DNA of 12,208 bases from Dunaliella salina (lineage: Eukaryota; Chlorophyta; Chlorophyceae; Chlamydomonadales; Dunaliellaceae). Below are positions 1 to 6,850 of this stretch, piece by piece. The stretch is from NCBI GenBank assembly GCA_002284615.2, contig MU069564.1, positions 210,650 through 222,857 of the forward strand, given 5' to 3'. Positions within the stretch are counted from its first letter, which is position 1; each line of letters begins with the position of its first letter. A model generated the notes under the pieces. That model searched no databases. It was not told where the DNA came from and saw nothing but the letters and a program-made list of their open reading frames with translations. Position numbers and translations under genes: made by a program.

Positions 1-167
1 AAAAGAAAAGAAAAGAAAAGAAAAGAAAAGAAAAGAAAAGAAAAGAAAAGAAAAGAAAAGAAAAGGAAAGAAAAGGAAAGAAAAGAAAAAGAAAAGAAAA
101 AGAAAAGAAGAGAAAAGAAAAGAAAAGAAAAGAAAAAAGGAAAAAAAGAATAAAATAGAAAAGAAAA
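1..167. repeat. (AAAAG)n purine microsatellite
   Basis: A perfect AAAAG pentamer array fills roughly the first 65 bases. It then decays into interrupted A/G-only sequence up to about 167. On the - strand it reads (CTTTT)n and lies directly beyond the 3' end of the LINE-derived repeat at 161-350, so it may be that element's 3' tail, later expanded by slippage. The array begins at the window edge, so its full length is unknown. Confidence 0.95.
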
Positions 168-350
168 GTCTACGCAAGCCAGAGGCCGCGTGCATTAAGG
201 GAAGGTCCACTAAATAACAAGCTAGCAGGCTAGCAAGGTAGCAGTGGCCTCACCAGAAGGCCCTCCAAACCTACACTAGACACAGCTAGTCTAGGAGAGA
301 GCCAGAAACAGATCTAGTGGGGATCTGAGGTTGCTGCTCGCCATGCCTCT
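161..350 (-). repeat. Inverted repeat, left copy (LINE 3' end facing left)
   Basis: The reverse complement of 4908-5080 matches this stretch in long blocks. These include CCGCGTGCAT, AAGGGAAGGTCC, GGCCTCACCAGAAGGCCCTC, CCTACACTAGACACAGCT, CCAGAAACAGATCTA and GGGGATCTG. In the outer 45 bases I count about four mismatches. Near 212-245 the left copy has roughly 20 extra bases. The inner limit is about 350, near GCCATGCCTCT. Read on the - strand, it is the end of a LINE ORF plus 3' UTR, followed by a (CTTTT)n tail. Confidence 0.85.
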
Positions 351-383
351 TGACCTTGGAAAAAAAATCCTCAGGTCCATGCC

Positions 384-2410
384 ATGCCGCAGAAAAAGCA
401 GGCCTCACACACCACTCCAACTCCAGCAAAAGAGTGGAATGAGCATTTGAATAATCACTTTTGGGCGCAACAAAGTGGGCTAGATCAAGATAGGCATAGC
501 TGCACCACCACTGAAGAATCTCGCTTATTAGGAAGAGATATGGCTGTGCCTCTCAACCTGACTGCTTGGAACTTCCAAGCACTGTGGTTTGGGAAGGAAT
601 GGTTGGGTCTCACCTCAAGAAATTGAGTCCAAGTGCTTTGCCTGGCTTTGATGGTATTCCCATAATCTTCCTCAAGTATGCTTGTTTGCTCGTTCAGCGT
701 GATTGGAGAATGGTAATGTTAATGTGTTGGTACCCATGATATAAATAGCACGCATATTTAAAATCTTTCTAAGTACAGCTAAGATTCCTGCATGTTGGAA
801 GGTAGCAAAGCTGAGCCCCCTTCATGAAAAGGGAGCTGTGTCGAATCCTGAGAACTATAGGATGATTGCAGTCAGTGGGGTGATGTACCGCATCTACGCT
901 AATGTGCTGAAAGACTTGGTGACCGACAGGTGTGTTCAGAAAAATAAGGTCCCTGACACACAGTTTGGGTTTTATACACGAAGGAGCACGCTGCATACCC
1001 TTTTTATTTTGAGGCACTTGAAGCATGCTGCAAAAAAGCTCAAACCGCAGCAATTGCCTAGCTTGCACGCTGCTTTTATTGGCTTCTCTCAAGCTTACGA
1101 CACCATGTCTTGTCTGCAACTTTGGGACCATCTGCAGCGCATTCCTGCAAATGGTCCCATTTCCTGGAGTGCCTGCGCCACTCCAGGAAATCAAGGAAAT
1201 GTATCAGGAGGATGAATATGTTTTAATTGATGGGGATAAAAGGGCACGCGTGTACCCTACGAATGGAGTTAAGCAGGTTTGTCCTCTATCCCCTCTCTTG
1301 TTTTCTCTGTACATTGATGACAGGGCAAACATATCAGTGAAGGGATAAGAGGTGCTTTGATAGGAGATGGAGTGAATGGTGTGCCGTACAAGTTGTTTGC
1401 AGCTGACCTGGGTTTTACCAATAACGACGAAATGCAGGTTATGTTAAATAGGTTGCAAACTTATGCAATGAGAAAGGGCTAACTGTCAACACGTCCAAAT
1501 CATAGGTTGTGTACTTTAATAGTAGGCCGCGTTTTTCCTTGCCTACCTTCATGTAAGGAGATGTGGCACTTCCCAGGAAAGAACAGTTTAAGTACCTAGG
1601 TATGTTGGTGGACAAGCACATGAATCTGAAGGTGTTTGGGGAGCATGCTGTGCAGCCATACATGGCTGCCCAACGAAGGATAAAGAAGTTTGTGCATGGA
1701 CATGATTTGGGGAGTAAGCCCTACTTTCTGCTTTGGCTATCCAAGGTGTATGGTATTCCGGCTGGGATGCATGCATGTCAAATGTGGGGAACAGAGTATT
1801 TGCATGAAGGCAGCTAGTTCAAAAGCCAATTGCAGAAAAAGCACATATGGATGCTTGAACGTTTTCTAGGTGTTAAGAACACTGCAACAAATTGGCCTGT
1901 ACTGAGAGAGTGTGGCCAAGAATCCCTGTAATTTTATTGGTTTAGGGCTACAATTAAATTTTTCAACTGCATACTTGACTCAAAAAGTGAGACGCCAAGC
2001 CGAGTGCTTAAAGTGGACTTACGCCTTGATGAGAGGGATGAGACTTGCTGGTCTGCACATGTGTTTGCAGCTTTTATAGGCATACTCTCAGAGGATTTTT
2101 GAACAGAAAATACGGAGTTCTATTAAGCTTCCAATGCAGGAATTTTTAGGGGAGTTGAGGTATAGGCAGCAAAAGGTTTGGAGGGAAGCAGAGACCCTTG
2201 AATCCCCAAGAGATGAACAAGAAAACTGTGACATCATTGGTGTAGTGAGCCAGTACACCCAACAGCACGCACACCCTTTCGCATCCCATCATATTTATTT
2301 GGGGATCTGGACAGAGAAGTGATGAGGAATGTGAGTAGGTTTATGCCCATTGCTTGGAGGTTGAATTGTGTGAATGGGTTGCTCAGACTTATTGTTTCAT
2401 TTCCAATTTC
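384..2410 (+). pseudogene. LINE-type reverse transcriptase, degenerate
   Basis: This is a non-LTR retrotransposon reverse transcriptase, which would copy element RNA at a nicked target. Motifs in order are SPSALPGFDGIP (626-661), NYRMIAV (853-873), QFGFYTRRSTL (961-993), AFIGFSQAYDTM (motif A, from 1072), GVKQVCPLSPLLFSLYID (from 1266) and LFAADL (motif C, 1393-1410). Thumb-like sequence with YLGM follows at about 1590, and a C-terminal region ends in MRNVSRF near 2320-2340. It is dead three ways. The motif A aspartate is Gly, and the first aspartate of the FADD box is Ala. The frame also changes around 1160-1190 and again after 1320, with in-frame stops near 1500, 1555, 1815, 1930 and 2100. 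The endonuclease domain that normally precedes RT is absent. Family membership is firm. Clade is not resolved, and the boundaries are approximate. Confidence 0.88.
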
Positions 2411-2580
2411 ATGTATACATGTTGCCAAAGCCAAATCACTAGCAGCCAAGCTCAGCGACCATTCCATCCAAAGATTAACCACTATCAAAAGTACTAGAGA
2501 CGCTCTTTGCACTCAGGGGGCTTCTGGGAGGGGGGTTGCTGGGCGCAGCGGCGGAGGATGGGAGAAGAAGAGAAGAGAAC
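2411..2580 (+). pseudogene. Detached C-terminal/3' fragment of the RNase H-type LINE
   Basis: After MRNVSRF near 2340 the RT copy loses sense. From about 2411 the reading is AKAKSLAAKLSDHSIQRLTT and then a Gly/Arg-rich end. The DNA repeats the end of the RNase H element: CAAAGATTAA occurs at 2469 and 4756, and the block CAGGGGGCTTCTGGGAGGGG occurs at 2514 and 4835, followed by TGCTGGGCGC and a GCGGCGGA purine-rich stretch in both. This piece of a second LINE is therefore wedged between fragments of the first. Whether it came by insertion or recombination cannot be told from one copy. Confidence 0.7.
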
Positions 2581-3060
2581 AGGGCTACTGGATGTTGGAC
2601 TGCCTAGACACTGGATGCTTTTCAAGGTTTGCGGAAGTGTGATGAGTACGTGCAAGCAGTACGGAGGGGTGCATTGACCAAGATTTAGGAGTTTGCTGAT
2701 GATCTGAGACTGAGACTGTGGGTCGTCTGGGACACTGCTGCTACAGATGCGATGAGCGTGCCTCGAAACTCTGTGTCCCTCTATCAGTCATATTTTGGCG
2801 TTCCTTCTCATTCTAACCTGCGTGCCCCAGTGCGAACTCCTCGCCACTTATCTCTGAACCTCTGGCCATACCCTGTGTAATGTTAGTCGTTTCAGATTGC
2901 GTGCTCACACCCTGCGTGTTGACAAAGCTATTTGGTCCCAGGGTGAGGAGTCTGCCATTTCTGATAGGTGCAACCTGCAGGAGGATCAAGATGAGGCCCA
3001 TGTCCTCTTTAAGTGCCTGGGTCCTAACGTGTGCCAGGTTGCGGGCAGTCTGGAGAGATG
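2581..3060 (+). pseudogene. LINE RT C-terminal fragment, second copy of the zinc-finger region
   Basis: In one frame from about 2622 the reading is CDEYVQAVRRGALTK, a stop, EFADDLRLRLW, then a stretch ending near 2875. It continues in another frame as CNVSRFRLRAHTLRVDKAIW, followed by ...DRCNLQEDQDEAHVLFKC at about 2966-3020. That last stretch has a Cys/His layout, with His then five residues to Cys, like the C-terminal zinc knuckle of LINE proteins. VSRFRLRAHTL is the second of three occurrences of this motif in the window (others near 2320-2340 and 3205-3240). The segment is a duplicated or independently inserted protein end, with a stop near 2693 and a frameshift near 2875. The junctions are approximate. 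Confidence 0.7.
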
Positions 3061-3571
3061 TTGAGGGTGTGAATTTGCGAGAAACTTATCACAAACTGGC
3101 TGCTTATCAATCTATTTGTGCAGTGCCTTTTGATCACAATGAGCGTGCCCCTGCCCGCTTACCAAGACACATGCATTTGGATCTGTCTCAGCATGTCGTA
3201 AGGAATGTTAGCCGATTCAGACTTAGGGCACACAGGTTGAAGGTAGAGACAGCGGCTTGGGATTCTCGCGTGATTGCTGCTCTAATGCTGAGATTCAGGA
3301 TGAAGTCCATACCCTTTTGACGTGCAGAAACGCAGCTGTTTGTGATTTGAGGAGAAAGTATGCTTACCTGTTCGGCTGCTTCTCTGGTGTTTTTTCAATG
3401 GAACAACCTGATTTACAGCATGGTAGTGTCCAGGCTGTGCATGATTTCCTCTTGCAACACAACAACAAGCTTCATTTGTTTATTTCTGAGCTTATGGATA
3501 TTATGTTGGCTGGCGAAGACCAGTCACAGGCCGATCAGTCGAACAATCTGGCTGAAGGTCATCTCATTTAA
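3061..3571 (+). pseudogene. LINE RT C-terminus with terminal stop, third copy
   Basis: Reading starts around 3075 with NLRETYHKLAAYQS and LPRHMHLDLSQHVVRNVSRF, then RLRAHRLKVETAAWDS. At about 3270 the frame changes to give EIQDEVHTLLTCRNA, the His/Cys end of the zinc knuckle. LRRKYAYLFGCFSG, VQAVHDFLLQHNNKLHLFIS and NLAEGHLI follow, with a TAA at 3569-3571. From the frameshift to the stop the frame is clean for about 100 residues, so this is the best-preserved piece of the first LINE protein and probably shows its natural C-terminus. The leading cysteines of the zinc knuckle appear lost at the frameshift. The RNase H fragment begins only about 20 bases later. Confidence 0.75.
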
Positions 3572-3590
3572 ATCTGAAATCTGAAATCAC

Positions 3591-4942
3591 CCTATTCATT
3601 TCTACAACTTCAAGTTAGAAAGTCAAAGCCCACTCTGGCATTATAGGGAATGAGGGGGCTGATGCTTGCGCTCGCACCGCAGCCCTCTCTCACGCCATAG
3701 ACATTGCACTTCCAGATGCCAGGGACCCTTTCCACAATTTTTATTGGTTTCCATTGAAGGCCTCCTCCTCACGAGGAGATGGCATACACCGCTCCCGCGC
3801 TTTCCCCACGCACTACCTCACCAACCTGAGCGACAAACTTAAAACACACATACACAAGAAACACAAACCTGGCTCTGCTAACACCTCTGGCTACCACTAC
3901 CAGAGATGGTAGAAACTTAATGATGCCACCACCAACTACCATTGCAAATACTGAATCTCGCAACCCAACCTCTCAACTTGCAAACAAAGAGATCAGCAAT
4001 TCCTTCTGGAAAAATCCAGGATTACCCTTGACAGAAAATAAATACAATGAAGTATCGTACGGATACACTGTACAATCAGAGTCATGCCTTCTAATTCAAC
4101 TCTTCCAGTAACGGAAGATGCCCACTATGTTATGATATGGACCATATTGACCACATACTACTCAGGTGTACAAACAAAGAGCGGGATGCACACCAACAGA
4201 CACGATGCAGCCCTAAATCTTTGTGTAAAAGCCCTCAGTAAAGGCCGGTATGGCTCATCCCTTATTGGCATGGAGGGATGCAGTAATGAGAGACTCCTGG
4301 ATCAGGGCTTACAGGTCCCTGAAAACACATCAAGAGCTATTCCAGACTGGGTTTTCCCTTATGGTACTTGCTCCTCTGCCCGGCACCAAACCCGCCCTGA
4401 TGCTTATCTTTGTGCGCCCTCTTCCAGGCAGACAAACTCACCTTGATCCTTCCAAGATCCCTTTTCAAGACAGGGACATCCATGTTAACAACAACAACGT
4501 TGTTGAACTAAGTTCTGTCCTGACACAAACCCCTTCATCACTCTTGAACGTGCAGTGACCCAACATTCTCACACCATAACCTGACCTAAAACCCGCAGCT
4601 CCAGAAATCCAAACAGGAATAATAAAGTGACTTTACACATCATCCTTTTTGGTGTGGCCGGTACCATTTACAATGAGTTTACAATCTCATCTCTTATGAA
4701 TCTCGGCTTTACTAGAAGTAAATTACCAGCATCCTAACTTGGGGACCATGCCATTCAAAGATTAAGGTTACAAGGTTACAAGGTAAGTTCAAAGATTAAG
4801 CACTCTCATGAACACAAGGCACTCACTTTGTTTTCAGGGGGCTTCTGGGAGGGGTTTTGCTGGGCGCGCGGCGGCGGAAGAAGGGAGAAGGAGAGTCCAG
4901 GCGTCCAGAGGCATGGCAAAAAATTCTCCAGATCCCCATTAG
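3591..4942 (+). pseudogene. RNase H / zinc-finger / nuclease-like C-terminal part of a LINE polyprotein
   Basis: KVKAHSGIIGNEGADACART (3619-3678) is the C-terminal signature of a retroelement RNase H domain, which would remove RNA from the RNA/DNA hybrid. Downstream come KYRTDTLYNQSHAF and then CPLCYDMDHIDHILLRC (about 4118-4170), a C-x2-C...H-x4-C finger. SRAIPDWVFP and RPDA follow, ending near 4400. After a frameshift the reading is IFVRPLPGRQTHLDP and QDRDIH, and after another VELKFCPDTNPF. The pair RPD ... ELK resembles the PD-(D/E)xK core of the restriction-like endonuclease in RLE-type LINEs. With RNase H beside it, an affinity to algal Dualen/RandI-like elements is possible but only inferred. 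The ORF appears to end in SPDPH and TAG (4940-4942), inside the right inverted repeat. Stops and frameshifts (for example near 3910, 4100, 4398, 4505 and 4580) make it non-functional. Confidence 0.78.
4750..4895 (+). repeat. Direct repeat of 2461-2575 with an internal short duplication
   Basis: This is the second occurrence of the LINE 3'-coding block also seen at 2461-2575. Here CAAAGATTAA appears twice, at 4756 and about 4791, separated by GGTTACAAGGTTACAAGG. A local duplication of about 35 bases has therefore been added relative to the other copy. Removing it restores the 44-45 base spacing to the CAGGGGG block seen in the first copy. Confidence 0.75.
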
Positions 4943-5080
4943 ATCTGTTTCTGGATGTCTCCTAGGCAAGCTGTGTCTAGTGTAGGTTCTGAGGGCCTTC
5001 TGGTGAGGCCTCTAGCTTTCCAGTTAGAGGACCTTCCCTTGATGCACGCGGCCTTTGGCTTGTGTAGGCTTTTCTTTTTT
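4908..5080 (+). repeat. Inverted repeat, right copy (LINE 3' end facing right)
   Basis: It is the reverse complement of 161-350, carrying the blocks listed there. It overlaps the last codons and stop (4940-4942) of the RNase H-type LINE ORF, then gives a 3' UTR ending in TGTGTAGGCTTTTCTTTTTT. The T-rich end corresponds to the (CTTTT)n tail of the left copy. No target-site duplication can be recognised in the following CATTTTGTGTAGCC. Confidence 0.85.
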
Positions 5081-6190
5081 CATTTTGTGTAGCCAGAGCA
5101 GTCGAGCAAGCTGAGCAGTCAACCTATCTGGTTGGTCAATTTCCACTGTAAACGATAATTAGCAAAAAGCTTCCCTGCAAGCTCAGGAGCCTAATGGTGG
5201 TCTATTCCTTGTTTGACTAGGTTCTGTGTGCTTGTTTTCCCCTAAGCAGGCTAGCAGTCGCACACCTTTAATGAAGGCCTTATCCTTGCAGTTGTGAACC
5301 TTGCTTTCTTCAAAAGTATATCCTCTGCATTACAGTTCCTGCCAAGACCTAGGAGGCTGGTGCAAAGAGCACAAACTTCGCCTTCGAGATGTTGCACTTG
5401 TTTTTCATGCCTGTCAGTGCGCAATACAAGAAAACTTTACCATGTCAGGTTTGGAGCAGAGAGCATCCTGTAATTCCCCAGATCGCTGAGATCATCCCCA
5501 CCCTTTTCCTTTCCTTTGGGATGCACTTTTGAGACTTTTGGCCAATGTGTCACTGCCTTCTTCATTGCAAGGAGTGCTACCTGTGTCTACAACTTTTCAT
5601 TTTTATTTTTGTTTGCAATCGTTGTGCCAACCCCCTTGCCCAGGCCTTATGCCAGTATTGGACCGTATTTCATTTCGATGAGGTACATATTTCTGTTGCG
5701 TCGCAAGGATGAAGAAAAATAAATGAAGCCTGAGAAGGATCGATGACCGTTAAGAATTGGAGCCACGAGAAAGCATGGCAACAAAAAGGTGGTTCAGTAT
5801 GACAGCACACAAGCGGTTTAGCAGGAAGCGCTTAGCCTAAAAAAGTGCCTTGCAGAACACGAAGCTCCCCCNCCCCCCCCCCCCCCCCNNCGCACACACA
5901 CGCTAAGCCTTTAAGGAATGGCAGTTTGATCCTGCCAAAATCTAGGATCTCCGACAGGTAGAAGAGGAGCAAAGCCTTCTTGCTCAGCAACCACATGTTA
6001 TTCGTGTATTGGTCCCTGCCTTCCCTCCATGTTGCAAAGAAAGATGCATACGGGGGCAGTTGGGGAGCCCAGATCGAAACACACTTACAAGCTATGGTAT
6101 GAACCGCAAATCAAAAGCTTAGTGAGCACCGACCATCAAACACATCCACACAAGCATCTGTGATCACTATGCACAACCAAAGAAAACAGG
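5081..6190. other. Intergenic stretch, no gene recognised
   Basis: I find no recognisable protein, RNA gene or transposon end here. Short open frames of 60-70 codons (for example 5301-5489 and 5516-5722 on +) have no domain, repeat or compositional support and are not called. A poly-C run with undetermined bases lies at 5867-5890. The sequence TTTGATCCTGCCA at 5927-5939 resembles the small-subunit rRNA 5' end by chance only. Confidence 0.6.
5867..5890. repeat. Poly-C homopolymer with undetermined bases
   Basis: A run of C holds N at 5872 and at 5889-5890, followed by CGCACACACACGC. The true length is uncertain, and the assembly may be collapsed or joined here. Comparable poly-C tracts occur at 10409-10434 and 10857-10868. 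Confidence 0.9.
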
Positions 6191-6250
6191 AAGAAAAAGG
6201 AAAGTCTATGCAGACCAGAGGCTGCGTGCATTAATGAAAGGCTCCCTTGC
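6191..6250 (-). repeat. Solo fragment of the LINE 3' end
   Basis: The sequence AAAGTCTATGCAGACCAGAG followed by GCTGCGTGCATTAA matches the outer 45-50 bases of the left repeat (161-225) with a handful of substitutions, in the same orientation. It is preceded by an A/G-rich stretch (AAGAAAACAGGAAGAAAAAGG), like the tail of the left copy. Homology stops after about 50-60 bases, so this is a severely truncated - strand insertion or a remnant of one. No coding part is attached. Confidence 0.7.
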
Positions 6251-6644
6251 CAACCAATACAAAAGCAAGGGCATCGAGCAGTCAACAGGAGTCGACCAGG
6301 ACCAACAACAATTGTGGCAAGAACAAATTTAGGTTACTTGGGCACATTTGGAGAGCACTAAAGAGTGTGAATGAAGAATGAACATCATGTCTTGGAATAA
6401 ACATCTTTCCCAAACGTTGGATTTTGCATGTTGAATGCTGCGCCGAGCTGCCAGCCATGCACAGCAGCCACACCATGACCTGCACACATGTGCGCATGGT
6501 CGCGCAAATGGCGCACAACCAGCAACCTGGTTTTGGGATCTTGTGAGCCTCCTTGATCCTATTCAGCTAAAGTGTTGTGGATGTGCGCTTGCCAGCACTT
6601 CAGCGTACACTAAAAATGGATCACGACAATGTACACCAAGGTGG
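6251..6644. other. Intergenic stretch, no gene recognised
   Basis: This unique-looking sequence lies between the solo LINE 3' fragment and the tandem array. Short open frames on both strands (up to about 86 codons) are of low information, and none is called. No clear downstream polyadenylation signal for the - strand gene was found here. The volvocine-type TGTAA on the - strand is first seen at 6085-6089, some 750 bases past the stop. Confidence 0.5.
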
Positions 6645-6850
6645 AGGATATGCGCGCATGCCTGCTTGACCCAGCGCCTCTTGTGTGTAAAATGAATGCG
6701 CGCATACCTGCTTGACCCAGCGCCCCTTATACACCCCTTGGCGCTCATACCTGCTTCCCTCAGCGCCTCTCATGCGCTTGACCCCGCGCCTCTCATGCGT
6801 GAGGTGATTGCGCGCATACCTGCTTGACCCAGCGCCTCTCATGCGCGAGG
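6645..6850. repeat. Imperfect 43-46 bp tandem array
   Basis: The core CCTGCTTGACCCAGCGCC, or a close variant, begins at 6661, 6707, 6750 and 6819, with a partial unit near 6776. It is usually preceded by GCGCGCAT and followed by TCTCATGCG(C/T)GAGGTG. Units vary by substitution and small indels. The last unit runs into the stop codon of the - strand gene (6839-6841), so the gene's 3' end lies within the array. On the - strand most units contain AAGCAGGTATGCG, which looks like a 5' splice site. Confidence 0.85.

Larger units (their letters stand above)
161..5080. mobile_element. Composite of LINE retrotransposon remnants bounded by inverted repeats
   Basis: The block is bounded by an inverted repeat of about 170-190 bp (161-350 against 4908-5080). 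It contains only + strand LINE-type coding remnants: RT, zinc-finger C-termini in three copies, and RNase H with a zinc-finger and a nuclease-like tail. No endonuclease domain precedes the RT, since only about 200 bases separate the left repeat from RT-like sequence, so the RT copy is 5'-truncated as LINE copies often are. No target-site duplication is recognisable outside the repeats. Two readings are possible: several truncated LINE insertions, some nested and one reversed, or a mobile unit with true terminal inverted repeats that carries LINE pieces. I favour the first, because the right repeat starts inside the C-terminal coding end and runs into the 3' UTR of the RNase H element, and because a solo third copy exists at 6191-6250. 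Confidence 0.7.

Noticed and set aside
769..1194. 141-codon - strand frame
   Set aside because: It is antisense to clear RT motifs on the + strand and has no domain of its own.
161..5080. LTR or DIRS-type retrotransposon
   Set aside because: The terminal repeats are inverted, the RT motifs are LINE-like, and no protease, integrase or tyrosine recombinase is visible.
5301..5722. Two short + strand frames (62 and 68 codons)
   Set aside because: Frames of this length are expected by chance, and neither shows a motif, splice context or compositional signal.
5927..5939. Similarity to the 5' end of small-subunit rRNA (TTGATCCTGCCA)
   Set aside because: The match ends after about 13 bases and nothing rRNA-like follows.
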